This document shows, in pieces, positions 8,466-16,373 of a stretch of DNA of 64,000 nucleotides. The notes beneath the pieces were generated by a model. That model was not told the DNA's origin. It ran no database searches and saw nothing but the letters and a program-made list of their open reading frames with translations. Source of the stretch: an uncultured Faecalibacterium sp. (GTDB lineage: Bacteria > Bacillota > Clostridia > Oscillospirales > Ruminococcaceae); assembly GCA_944385995.1 (NCBI GenBank), contig CALWZL010000003.1:1-64000 (forward strand). Reading direction: 5' to 3'. Within the stretch, counting starts at the first letter, position 1. Each line of letters begins with the position of its first letter. Both the position numbers and the translations under genes were made by a program.

Positions 8466-8510
8466 CCATCTTGCAAACAGAGAAAACCCATCCAAAGGAG
8501 GACAAACGCG

Positions 8511-8780
8511 ATGGCAGAATATCATCTCAAGCCCGGCAAGCTGGGCCAAAAAGTCATGGACGCCTATCAGAAAACCGAGCAGGCTTTCACCGAAAAGTTC
8601 CTGGAAGAAGACCCCAACAGCCCCTCGGGCTACAGTCTGAAAACCGGCCATACGGCTCAGCAGGCGGTAAACGCCTACAACAAGATTGAGGACGGGGTCG
8701 TGGGGGCCTACAAAAAGGTGGAAAACGCCTTTGTGGACGCCTTCCTGGAAAAGACCGACGACGATCCCAAAGAAAACTGA
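8511..8780 (+). CDS. Small repeat protein, predicted helical, unknown function
   Basis: 89 aa, charged, without signal peptide or membrane segment. It contains an internal duplication: VMDAYQKTEQAFTEKFLEED (about 13-32) resembles VVGAYKKVENAFVDAFLEKT (about 63-82), with a third weaker copy AVNAYNKIED between. Each unit looks like an amphipathic helix. AGGAGG precedes the ATG. First gene of a three-gene unit under repeat site C, followed by a membrane protein and a double-glycine-leader peptide. Function unknown; a cytoplasmic membrane-surface or immunity-type protein is only a guess. Confidence 0.7.
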   Translation: MAEYHLKPGKLGQKVMDAYQKTEQAFTEKFLEEDPNSPSGYSLKTGHTAQQAVNAYNKIEDGVVGAYKKVENAFVDAFLEKTDDDPKEN

Positions 8781-8806
8781 CCAACACCTGACAGGAGGAA
8801 TCCAAG

Positions 8807-9178
8807 ATGAAAAAGAGCAATTTTGTAGCCCTGGTCCTGGGTACCATCGGCACCGTGTTCTTTGCACTGGGCATGTGCATGGCCCTGATCGAGGACTGGG
8901 GGATGTTCCGTCAGGGCGTTGTCTGCGGGGTCATCGGGATCGTCATTCTGCTGGCGGCCCTGGTGATCTGGCGCCGGATGGAGGGCAAACAGCCGGTCCA
9001 TCTGGATGGCAAAACCCTGGGCACCGTCCTGGTAGCCGTTGTCGGCGCCCTGCTGCTGGGGGTGGGGATGTGCCTTTCCATGGTGTTTGACCTGATGGTG
9101 CCCGGCATTGTGGTGGGCCTGATGGGGATTGTGGCCCTGCTGATGCTGATTCCCCTGACCAAAGGGCTGAAAGATTGA
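8807..9178 (+). CDS. Four-helix membrane protein, unknown function
   Basis: 123 aa, almost all hydrophobic. There are four membrane helices (about 5-27, 36-53, 67-90, 94-115) and a short basic end. It is preceded by ACAGGAGG and lies 26 nt after the 89-aa gene, so the same transcript is likely. No family name is recognised. Its place before the double-glycine peptide gene would suit an immunity or transport-assisting role, but nothing in the sequence proves this. Confidence 0.7.
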   Translation: MKKSNFVALVLGTIGTVFFALGMCMALIEDWGMFRQGVVCGVIGIVILLAALVIWRRMEGKQPVHLDGKTLGTVLVAVVGALLLGVGMCLSMVFDLMVPGIVVGLMGIVALLMLIPLTKGLKD

Positions 9179-9237
9179 CGTTGTTTCCCGCAAAACGAGC
9201 ATTTCCATACAACAAGATACAAAAGGAGAAAATGACC

Positions 9238-9537
9238 ATGAATGCAACCAAGACCATGAAGCTTCCCGCAGACTGCACCCGGATGACCGAGGAGGAGATG
9301 ATGTACACAAACGGCGGCGCTGCCGCTGAGACCGCCCTTAAGGCTGTCATCGCTCTGGGCGGGGCCGCCGCCCTGATGGTGGTGGGCAGCATGGCGGCCC
9401 GGGCCGTTCTCAGCATCTTCGGCGGCGAAGGCGGCCTGGATTCCGCCATCGACAGCTCGGTGGATGCCGGCAAAAACTTCATCGGCGGCGCTCTGAGCGC
9501 CGGCCGGGACTGGCTGGACACCATGATGGGGCGGTAA
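9238..9537 (+). CDS. Double-glycine leader peptide (bacteriocin-like precursor)
   Basis: 99 aa. The first 27 residues look like a double-glycine leader: polar, acidic, ending MTEEEMMYTNGG (Gly26-Gly27), the usual cut site for C39-peptidase exporters. The remaining 72 residues are Ala/Gly-rich with a hydrophobic helix (AVIALGGAAALMVVGSMAAR), GxxxG-like spacings and an amphipathic end (FIGGALSAGRDWLDTMMGR), as in pore-forming two-peptide bacteriocins. ATG 9238 is 9 nt after AAGGAG; ATG 9232 is too close. No C39-peptidase transporter is encoded in this window, so export is unexplained. It could also be a non-toxic secreted or membrane peptide. Confidence 0.65.
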   Translation: MNATKTMKLPADCTRMTEEEMMYTNGGAAAETALKAVIALGGAAALMVVGSMAARAVLSIFGGEGGLDSAIDSSVDAGKNFIGGALSAGRDWLDTMMGR

Positions 9538-9613
9538 CCGGATTGGAGCGCCTCCCTTTCCATCTCATCATGCTCCGGTGTTCTGACAGACACCCCCAGC
9601 CCCGGGAGGGCTG

Positions 9614-9653
9614 AAAAGCAGGACGTTTCCTCACGGAAACGCCCTGCCTTTTG
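9614..9653 (+). terminator. Rho-independent terminator
   Basis: GCAGGACGTTTCC (9618-9630) pairs with GGAAACGCCCTGC (9635-9647) apart from one mismatch, followed by CTTTTGTTG. It ends the unit with the double-glycine peptide. Confidence 0.8.
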
Positions 9654-9713
9654 TTGTCCTTGCCTTCTTTCCCCTGAAACAATATTTCCTGCTCATTTTC
9701 AGCATACTCCCTC

Positions 9714-9745
9714 TTGACTCAAATTATTACAATGGTTATAATAAT
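9714..9745 (+). promoter_or_regulatory. Promoter with overlapping operator of the ROK-type regulator operon
   Basis: TTGACT (9714-9719), 17 nt, TATAAT (9737-9742). A perfect inverted repeat ATTATTA (9723-9729) / TAATAAT (9739-9745) covers the spacer and -10. This AT-rich palindrome is the kind of site ROK/XylR-type repressors bind, so autorepression is likely (inference). Confidence 0.7.
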
Positions 9746-9773
9746 CAAAAGAATATCTGTCATGGAGGTTATC

Positions 9774-10766
9774 ATGAAGGATTCTGCTGCCATCAAACGA
9801 GAAAACAAAGCACAGATTCACCAGCTGCTTCTCAGCGGAAGATCCTATACCAAGCAGCAGATCGCTCTCCAGACCGGGCTGAGCGTGGCCAGCTGCAACA
9901 CCTACCTGAACGAAATGGAACGCACCGGCGAGGTGATCGGAGAAAAGCAAAAACTCCACGATGTGGGCCGCAATGCGGTGGTCTACAAACTGAACGAGGC
10001 GTATGAAAGCATCCTCTGCATGTATTTCGAGCTGATTCAGGGCACCAAGTCCATCACCACTGCGGTCTTGTCCCCTCTCGGCCATCTTCTCCACAGGCAG
10101 GTGACCCCCTTCGATCCCCTGGATGCTGCCGCCATCGAACAGGAGGCCGCCGCCGCTCTGGAGCGGTTTCCCAATGTAAGCCAGATTATGGTGGGGACCC
10201 CCAGCATCGCGGAACACGGGGTGATTTGCCACAGCGACATTCCCGAACTGGAACAGGTCCCCCTGAAAGCCATTTTGGAAGAAAAATTTCGCCTGCCGGT
10301 CTTGATTGCCAACGACATGCACTATAAAGTGTACGGCTATTACCGTCAGGAACAGCTGTCCGACCAGATCGTCACCCTGGTCAATTATCCTGCCGGGGTT
10401 CTGCCCGGCACCGCCACCGTCCACAAGGGCGTTTTGCTGACCGGGAAAAATCTGTTTGCCGGGATGGTGGGTTTTCTGGATTACGGGATGAGCCTGGAAC
10501 AGCAGATCAGCATGCTCCGCCGGCCGGAAGCAGAGCCTCTGATTGTCCAGGCTTCCATCGCGCTGATCTCCATTTTGAATCCTCACAGGCTGCTGTTGAC
10601 CGGCGACCTTTTGCAGGAAAGCGATCTGGGGCGTATCCGCACTGCCTGCCAGCGCTGTATCCCCCAAGAATATATGCCGGACCTGGTGTTTATCCCCAGC
10701 ACCGACCGGTATTACCTGATGGGGATGTATTGGACCGCCATGGACAGAAAGGATCAGACAAGATGA
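9774..10766 (+). CDS. ROK-family (NagC/XylR-like) transcriptional regulator
   Basis: 330 aa. N-terminal winged helix-turn-helix (about 5-65: QIHQLLLSGRSYTKQQIALQ). Then a ROK-like actin-fold domain with EHGV (about 155), NDMHYKVYG (about 180) and a PGTATVHKGVLLTGKN region near 215-230. The Zn-binding CxCGxxGC motif of sugar-kinase ROKs is absent, so it is a regulator rather than a kinase. The start at 9774 has GGAGG 5 nt upstream. It overlaps the acetyltransferase gene by ATGA. The effector is probably a sugar or sugar phosphate; the next genes point to carbohydrate metabolism. Confidence 0.85.
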   Translation: MKDSAAIKRENKAQIHQLLLSGRSYTKQQIALQTGLSVASCNTYLNEMERTGEVIGEKQKLHDVGRNAVVYKLNEAYESILCMYFELIQGTKSITTAVLSPLGHLLHRQVTPFDPLDAAAIEQEAAAALERFPNVSQIMVGTPSIAEHGVICHSDIPELEQVPLKAILEEKFRLPVLIANDMHYKVYGYYRQEQLSDQIVTLVNYPAGVLPGTATVHKGVLLTGKNLFAGMVGFLDYGMSLEQQISMLRRPEAEPLIVQASIALISILNPHRLLLTGDLLQESDLGRIRTACQRCIPQEYMPDLVFIPSTDRYYLMGMYWTAMDRKDQTR

Positions 10767-11356
10767 CAGAACGCGAAAAAATGCAGCAGGGACTGCTGTA
10801 CGATGCCAACTACGACCCGGAACTGCTGGCTGAGCGGGCCCGCTGCAAGGACCTGTGCTTTGCCTACAATCAGCTCAAACCCTCTCTTGTTTCCGAACAG
10901 GAGGAAATCATCCGCCGGCTCCTTGGCAAGACGGGAGAACATTTCTGCATCACCGCCCCCTTCTGGTGCGACTACGGGTGCAACATTGCAATCGGGGAAA
11001 ATTTTTACACCAACCACAACTGCGTGATTCTGGACGGCGCCAAGGTCACCTTTGGGGACAATGTGTTCATTGCCCCCAACTGCACCTTTTCCACCGCGGG
11101 GCATCCGCTGGATACCGAACAGCGGAACCAGGGGCTGGAATATGCCTATCCCATCACGGTGGGAGATAACGTGTGGTTTGGGGCCTCGGTGACGGTGCTG
11201 CCGGGGGTCACCATCGGAAGCAATACGGTGATCGGCGCAGGAAGCCTTGTGAACCGGGACATCCCGGATGGAGTGGTTGCCGTGGGCAATCCCTGCCGGG
11301 TGCTGCGGAAGATCACCGACGAGGACAAAAAGAAATATGGGAGGAACCAGAAATGA
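10763..11356 (+). CDS. Sugar O-acetyltransferase (maltose/galactoside acetyltransferase type)
   Basis: 197 aa. N-terminal Maa-type helix region (LLYDANYDPELLAERARCKD) is followed by a left-handed beta helix of hexapeptide repeats (about 70-190). The active-site His region is YTNHNCVILDGA, with GHPLD further on. The C-terminus NPCRVLRKITDEDK is typical of the family. It transfers acetyl from acetyl-CoA to a sugar hydroxyl; the natural substrate is rarely known. It is coupled to the regulator upstream and the DUF1349 gene downstream by ATGA overlaps. Confidence 0.9.
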   Translation: MTEREKMQQGLLYDANYDPELLAERARCKDLCFAYNQLKPSLVSEQEEIIRRLLGKTGEHFCITAPFWCDYGCNIAIGENFYTNHNCVILDGAKVTFGDNVFIAPNCTFSTAGHPLDTEQRNQGLEYAYPITVGDNVWFGASVTVLPGVTIGSNTVIGAGSLVNRDIPDGVVAVGNPCRVLRKITDEDKKKYGRNQK

Positions 11357-11967
11357 AATTTGATGTGAAAGACCTGCAATGGACCCGGCAGCCCGAAAGC
11401 TGCGTGATTTCCCCGGACCGGATTGAAATCGTCACCAAGCCCCACACCGATCTGTGGCAGCGGACCTACTACCATTTCCGCAACGACAACGCGCCGGTGC
11501 TCCAGATGTCCACTGAGGAAACCTTCTTCTCCTTTGTGGTCAAGACCGACTTTGCCGAAAGCCATCACCGCTTCGATCAGTGCGGCGTAGTCCTGTATCT
11601 GGACAGCGAAAACTGGCTCAAAGGCTCCATCGAGTACGAAAATGAGCAGTTCCAGCACCTGGGCAGCGTCGTCACCAACCACGGCTATTCCGACTGGGCC
11701 ACCACCGAAATTCCTGCCGGCGTGAAATCCATGTGGTACCGGCTGAGCCGCCGGGAGGATGATTTCTGCATCGAATGCTCCGAGGACGGCGTGGTGTTCC
11801 ACCAGATGCGGATCTGCCATCTGCACGAGGCCAAGGGGGCAATCCGGTTCGGCATTTACGCCTGCAGCCCCGAGGATTCTTCCTTCCGGGCCGTCTTTAC
11901 CCAGATGGCATTGACCGAATGCAAATGGCTGGCCCACGACGGCCAGGCACCGGACCAGGACCTTTGA
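11353..11967 (+). CDS. DUF1349 (concanavalin-like beta-sandwich) protein
   Basis: 204 aa. Pattern and length match the DUF1349 family, a jelly-roll fold related to carbohydrate-binding or glycosidase accessory domains: LWQRTYYHFRND, FDQCGVVLYLDSENWLKGSIEYE, WYRLSRREDDFCIECSEDG and IRFGIYACSPED. Function within the family is not established. It is the third gene of the coupled ROK-acetyltransferase-DUF1349 operon and ends 17 nt from the convergent MATE gene, so a sugar-related role is inferred. Confidence 0.85.
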   Translation: MKFDVKDLQWTRQPESCVISPDRIEIVTKPHTDLWQRTYYHFRNDNAPVLQMSTEETFFSFVVKTDFAESHHRFDQCGVVLYLDSENWLKGSIEYENEQFQHLGSVVTNHGYSDWATTEIPAGVKSMWYRLSRREDDFCIECSEDGVVFHQMRICHLHEAKGAIRFGIYACSPEDSSFRAVFTQMALTECKWLAHDGQAPDQDL

Positions 11968-11984
11968 TCGGGTGTGCCGGAAAC

Positions 11985-13334
11985 CTACACTTTTCGGATC
12001 CACAGCCCTGTTTTAAATCGCCACAGGCACACAAACACTTTGATCGTCCAATCCAGTTTCAGGCATATATAGGTCAAAAATGCGGAGGCACCCCACTGGA
12101 CGCCGCAGACCCATCCCAGAGGGATGGATACCAGCCACAGGAAACCCGCATCGGCAATCACACAGAACCGTGTGTCTCCCCCGCCCCGCAGGATCCCTTT
12201 TGTAAGGGTGGACTGCATGGCCTGGAACACCACCATGATGCTGATCGCCCATAAAAGCTGGAACGCAATCTCCTTCGTTTCCTCTGAAATACGATACGTT
12301 CCAATGATGTACGGCCCAATCCATAGAATGATGCCGCCCGTTACAAGTCCCAGCAGACAGCTGAGCACAATCATTGTACGCGCTTCCGCGATGGCCTGTG
12401 TCCGTTCGCCCCTTCCGATCCGATTGCCGGTGATTACGGCCGATGCCTGTGCCAATCCCTGCGTCATGACAGAGGACAGCCTCTGGATCATGGCAACCAC
12501 TGAGTTTGCTGCAACAAAAGACGTGCCCAGATGGCCGATCACCACCGAAACCATGCTGTTTCCCGTTCCCAACAGCAGATCGGAAAACATGACCGGCACG
12601 CTGTAACGGAAGTAAACGCCCATGATGTCGCCCACCTGCATGGTTAAATCCCGCAGGCGGTAGTGAATTTTCTGCTCGGCAAAAAAGAAAAAACCGCCTA
12701 CTGTACCAAATTCAAACACTCTGGCGATCACTGTGCCCAGTGCGGCCCCTGCGATCTCCAGTTCGGGCGCTCCCAGTTTTCCAAAGATAAACACCCAGTT
12801 AAAAAAGATATTGACAAAAAAGCTTCCGATGGATGCCAGCAGTGGAATCCTGACTTCCCGTGTGGACCGCAGCACCAGGGTAAGGGTGGTGGTCCAGCCA
12901 TGGAGCAAAAACGTTATGGCGCTCACCTTCATGTACAGCACGCCCTTTTCGATCACCCTTGCATCTGTGGTATACAGCCGCATAATCTGTCCCGACGCCA
13001 GAAACGCCAGAATCATAAAACCGGCTGAAACGGCTGTAATGAATCGCAGCATCAGCGTGACGGATTTGCGCGTATTGACAAAATCACGCCGGCCATCGTA
13101 CTGTGCCGTTAAAACGGCAGCGCCTGACCCAATCCCCATGGCCAAAAACTGAAACAGATTGATAAAGTCATTTGCCAGAGAGGAAGCGGCAAGCTGTACT
13201 TCCCCATAACTGCCCAGCATAACCGTGTCCATGATATTGACGCCGATGGTAATCATGTTTTGAAAGACCACCGGCAGCGCCAACTGGATCAGCAGCTTGT
13301 AAAAGTCTTTTTCTTTTACAAAGAAACGATTCAT
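11985..13334 (-). CDS. MATE-family efflux transporter
   Basis: 449-aa membrane protein with about 12 helices in two similar halves. It opens with FYKLLIQLALPVVFQNMITIG and contains MGIGSGAAVLTAQYDGRR and IGRGERTQAIAEA, positions typical of the NorM/DinF-like MATE fold. Family members exchange Na+ or H+ for drugs or metabolites. The start at 13334 is backed by GGAGG; the longer reading frame is not. Last gene of the PTS/deacetylase cluster (58 nt gap), so it may export a product or by-product of that pathway (inference). Confidence 0.92.
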   Translation of the reverse strand: MNRFFVKEKDFYKLLIQLALPVVFQNMITIGVNIMDTVMLGSYGEVQLAASSLANDFINLFQFLAMGIGSGAAVLTAQYDGRRDFVNTRKSVTLMLRFITAVSAGFMILAFLASGQIMRLYTTDARVIEKGVLYMKVSAITFLLHGWTTTLTLVLRSTREVRIPLLASIGSFFVNIFFNWVFIFGKLGAPELEIAGAALGTVIARVFEFGTVGGFFFFAEQKIHYRLRDLTMQVGDIMGVYFRYSVPVMFSDLLLGTGNSMVSVVIGHLGTSFVAANSVVAMIQRLSSVMTQGLAQASAVITGNRIGRGERTQAIAEARTMIVLSCLLGLVTGGIILWIGPYIIGTYRISEETKEIAFQLLWAISIMVVFQAMQSTLTKGILRGGGDTRFCVIADAGFLWLVSIPLGWVCGVQWGASAFLTYICLKLDWTIKVFVCLWRFKTGLWIRKV

Positions 13335-13392
13335 CTCAACCTCCCTGGCTTCACTGCGTTCCCGCCCTTGTGCTCCCAAGGACGGGGACTTT

Positions 13393-14241
13393 TTAGGTTT
13401 TTGCGTCCATTTCCTTCATGGCCTGCTCCATGGATACCACCTCGATGCCGTGTTCCTGTATCCACTGTTTTACTTTGGGAGAACACAGCGCCTCCAGGTC
13501 CCGCACCCGTACCAGATTGAAGGTCGACATTTCAAACAGTTCCGCATCGCAATAGCCGCAGTGGCAGCGGAACAAGCTGTAGGCATTGTGCAGAAGATTT
13601 CCCTTGTCCTTCACCAGAAAATCCACCACGTCCACGGCTTTCTGGACATTTGCATCGTCAAACTTCTTTCGGGCACGCATCAGCTCGCTTGTGGTTTGGC
13701 CTTCCATATGATCCTGGGAAAAATACCAGCTTTGGGTCGGCCGCTTGAATCCATATCTGGCCTCAAAGCCGTTGGCGGCATCCAGATTGGCAGGCACCTT
13801 ATATTTTTCGGCCAATTCATACCCCGCCCTGACCAGATTCGGACTGGACCAGGAATGGCCCAGAATGTACGCCGGCGTGTGACCCACCAGCTGGATAAAG
13901 CGCTGCAGCTGGCGCTCCATTTCCCGGTAAATGTCGCCAAAGTCGGCCTCTGCATACCGGGGCAGCCTGCGGACTTGTGATTTCAGGAAACGGCCGTCAG
14001 AATCCACCAGGGACGGAATCTCCTCAGGCCGGCAGGCCGGGATTCCGCTGACCAGATTCCAGTCCATGCCGATGCACACATGGGGATAATGCCGCAATGC
14101 CTCCACCCCCCGCCTGGCGTAGGCCTCGTTGTTGGTCATCAGGCCTACATCCACCAGAATGCCGTCCCGAATGGCGCGGATGCACCCGTCTGTAATGCTT
14201 TCTGTCATGGCATAGTCCGCGGCACTGACAATCATCTTCAT
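13393..14241 (-). CDS. ChbG/YdjC-like carbohydrate deacetylase (paralogue 1)
   Basis: 282 aa, ChbG/YdjC fold. The N-terminal metal motif reads SAADYAMTES, where most family members have DDxG, so the first Asp is Ala while the metal Asp (residue 9) remains. The usual GxHLNLT motif is GMDWNLVSG, with Asp in place of His. A later GHSWSS keeps a His, and the end has HCGYCDAEL. Known ChbG enzymes remove an N-acetyl group from chitin-type disaccharides. The altered residues may mean another substrate or mechanism. ATGA overlap with paralogue 2. Confidence 0.8.
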   Translation of the reverse strand: MKMIVSAADYAMTESITDGCIRAIRDGILVDVGLMTNNEAYARRGVEALRHYPHVCIGMDWNLVSGIPACRPEEIPSLVDSDGRFLKSQVRRLPRYAEADFGDIYREMERQLQRFIQLVGHTPAYILGHSWSSPNLVRAGYELAEKYKVPANLDAANGFEARYGFKRPTQSWYFSQDHMEGQTTSELMRARKKFDDANVQKAVDVVDFLVKDKGNLLHNAYSLFRCHCGYCDAELFEMSTFNLVRVRDLEALCSPKVKQWIQEHGIEVVSMEQAMKEMDAKT

Positions 14242-15050
14242 GTCAGGTTCCTCCGTTCCGTCCAGTACTGGTCAAAATTGATCGGTTCAATGTGGTGCTC
14301 CTGCATCCACTGCTTGACCAGCGGCGAACAGAGGGCCTCTACTTCCCTCCCTCGAATCACCGAAAAGGTGGACATGGAGAGAAGTTCCCCGTCGCAGTAC
14401 CCGCAATGGGTCGCCAGCAATCCAAAGGCCTGCCGGTCTGTGTCAAACCCCAGCCCGCCGCTGAGAATGTGGTCCACCACATCGGTATTGGCCTGGTCGT
14501 CAAGGCTATAGGCCGGCTTGGGGTCATGGGGGTCCACGTTCTGATGCTTGTAATACCAGCGCCTGCCGGTGGGGAGGTCCGGCTGTGAAAAGCAATCGAA
14601 GGGAATATCGTAGTCTTTGCAGATTTGCTTCATCCCCCGCAGCACCTCGGGCGTCGCCAGGGAATGGCCCGTGATGTATGCAGGCTTGCGCCCGACCAGC
14701 TGGATAAACCGTTCCACCTGCGCTTTCATCTCCCGGTATGCCTCCTCATAGGGGATATCATACCGGTTTTCTTTTTTACGCCGGACCGATGAAATCATCA
14801 CGCCGTCCTGGTCCACCAGGGAAGGAATCAGCGCCGGGTCACTGGCAGGAATCCCGCTCACCAGGTTCAGGTCCTGTCCAATCGAAATCCGGGGATACTT
14901 CAGCACCTCTTCCACGGCGCGGGCTGCATGGTGCAGGTTGTTGGTCATCAGGCCCACATCGGTCAGAATGCCGTCCCGGATGGCTTTCAGGCATCCATCC
15001 GTAATGCTGTCGGTCATGGCATAGTCTGCGGCGCGAACAATCATTTTCAT
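14238..15050 (-). CDS. ChbG/YdjC-like carbohydrate deacetylase (paralogue 2)
   Basis: 270 aa, closely similar to paralogue 1. It has RAADYAMTDSITDGCLKAIRDG at the start (Ala in place of the first Asp), GQDLNLVSGIPASDP, ITGHSLATPEV and THCGYCDGEL. The start at 15050 follows AAGGAG; the longer frame extension overlaps paralogue 3 and shows no domain. It lies 22 nt after paralogue 3. Same operon as the mannose-type PTS, so the likely role is processing of an imported acetylated sugar phosphate. Confidence 0.8.
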   Translation of the reverse strand: MKMIVRAADYAMTDSITDGCLKAIRDGILTDVGLMTNNLHHAARAVEEVLKYPRISIGQDLNLVSGIPASDPALIPSLVDQDGVMISSVRRKKENRYDIPYEEAYREMKAQVERFIQLVGRKPAYITGHSLATPEVLRGMKQICKDYDIPFDCFSQPDLPTGRRWYYKHQNVDPHDPKPAYSLDDQANTDVVDHILSGGLGFDTDRQAFGLLATHCGYCDGELLSMSTFSVIRGREVEALCSPLVKQWMQEHHIEPINFDQYWTERRNLT

Positions 15051-15072
15051 GGTATCTGTACTCCTTTTCCGT

Positions 15073-15882
15073 TCAGTCTGTCTGGCTTGTTTTGGAAGGA
15101 ACCGGCGGCATCGGCAAATCACGGTAAGAGATTCGCTGTGCGCCATGGTCCTGAATCCATTGCTTGATGCGGGGCGAAACCAGGTATGCGTGATCGTAGG
15201 CGCGGGAAAGATTGCAGCGGCTTAATACCATCAGGTCGTGGTCCACAAATCCGCAGTGGGAGGGCATGCACACATATTCCTTGTCCTGGTTCTCCTCCAG
15301 AAGTTCCAGCATCTGCTCCACTTTGTCCACCGTCTGGTTCTCATACGACCACGGATCACCGGCAGGCTGTTTCATCAGGAGCTGTATCCCATAGGCCTGG
15401 TATACCTCCAGCGAAAACGGAATCCCGTACTGGTGCGCCACATCCCGCAGAGCCCGGAGATACTGTTTGCTCCCGCTGGTGGAATGGGTTTGCAGGTATT
15501 CCGGTTTGCGCCCTGTCAGGCGGATGAACGTTTCAATCTGCGCGCTGGCTTCGATTACAACTTCTTCATAGGGTTTGAATACGTCCTGTCCCCAGCGAGG
15601 GTCCCGCACCCGCACCGACGTGGGGATAAAACAGCCCGTCGCCTGATCCACCAGGGTCGGCAGCTGGGCGGGATCTGCGACACAGGGCCCCGAACTCACA
15701 TTGATGTCAATTCCCAAACAGATCTGCGGATACTGTTTGATCCGCTCCACTGCATAGGCCGCAATCGGCATATTGGCGAACAGGCCGGTTGCGGTAATCA
15801 GGCCGTTTTCAAACGCATCGCACATTCCGGCCACAACGCCTTTTGTAAAGCCATAATCATCTGACTGCACCAAAATCTTCAT
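15073..15882 (-). CDS. ChbG/YdjC-like carbohydrate deacetylase (paralogue 3)
   Basis: 269 aa. This copy keeps the canonical N-terminal motif QSDDYGFTKG (Asp8-Asp9). It has GIDINVSSGPCV in place of GxHLNLT, LQTHSTSGSKQ as the later His motif and SHCGFVDHDL near the end. It is probably the ancestral-like active deacetylase of the three. ATGA overlap with the PTS EIIA gene couples sugar uptake and deacetylation. ChbG family members act on N-acetylated oligosaccharides; the sugar here is not identified. Confidence 0.85.
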   Translation of the reverse strand: MKILVQSDDYGFTKGVVAGMCDAFENGLITATGLFANMPIAAYAVERIKQYPQICLGIDINVSSGPCVADPAQLPTLVDQATGCFIPTSVRVRDPRWGQDVFKPYEEVVIEASAQIETFIRLTGRKPEYLQTHSTSGSKQYLRALRDVAHQYGIPFSLEVYQAYGIQLLMKQPAGDPWSYENQTVDKVEQMLELLEENQDKEYVCMPSHCGFVDHDLMVLSRCNLSRAYDHAYLVSPRIKQWIQDHGAQRISYRDLPMPPVPSKTSQTD

Positions 15883-16298
15883 AGAAATTCTCCCTGCTCC
15901 TGTTCTGGCGTATCCTGCATCACGGTATTCATCAGCTGCAGGCCATCTCTCGCTTTTTGCACCAGCTCCTCCAGACAGGCCTGGTTGATCTGTTCCGGTT
16001 CCGCGTCCAGAAGCTCCAGCACCAGCGGCAGATTGACGCCGGTCATCAGAAACACGCCCCGGTTGATGTAAGGGACGCACATCTGGTTTACACTGCCGAA
16101 AAATACATCGGTAAGAATTATGACTTTGTCCTCCCGGTATTGCTCCAGCAGTTCCTGCAGCCGCACTTCGGGGTCCTGGTCCACGGTATACGCCTGGATG
16201 GCATCCACCACGCCGGAATCGCCCGCAATGAACTCCAACGTCTTTTTCATGCCGGCCGCCATCGCCGAATGGGTTATCAAAATAATCCGTTTTTCCAT
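15879..16298 (-). CDS. PTS mannose-family EIIA component
   Basis: 139-aa cytoplasmic phosphocarrier. Phospho-His10 lies in IILITHSAMAAGM, and DVFFGSVNQM matches the ManX-type EIIA fold. It accepts phosphate from HPr and passes it to EIIB. The start at 16298 is chosen because the fold begins there; the longer frame adds no domain. It lies 75 nt after EIID, with a hairpin in the gap, and is fused by ATGA to the deacetylase gene. Confidence 0.9.
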   Translation of the reverse strand: MEKRIILITHSAMAAGMKKTLEFIAGDSGVVDAIQAYTVDQDPEVRLQELLEQYREDKVIILTDVFFGSVNQMCVPYINRGVFLMTGVNLPLVLELLDAEPEQINQACLEELVQKARDGLQLMNTVMQDTPEQEQGEFL

Positions 16299-16328
16299 CT
16301 TATGCCTCTCACTTTTCTTCAAAATGGT

Positions 16329-16361
16329 TTGTGGAGATGTGCTTTTGCCACACCTCCACAA
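16329..16361 (-). other. Intra-operon hairpin between EIID and EIIA genes
   Basis: TTGTGGAG (16329-16336) and CTCCACAA (16354-16361) form a perfect 8-bp stem. There is no T-run after it on the minus strand, so it is more likely an RNA-stability or processing element than a terminator. Confidence 0.45.
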
Positions 16362-16373
16362 GTTCCTTTTGAT

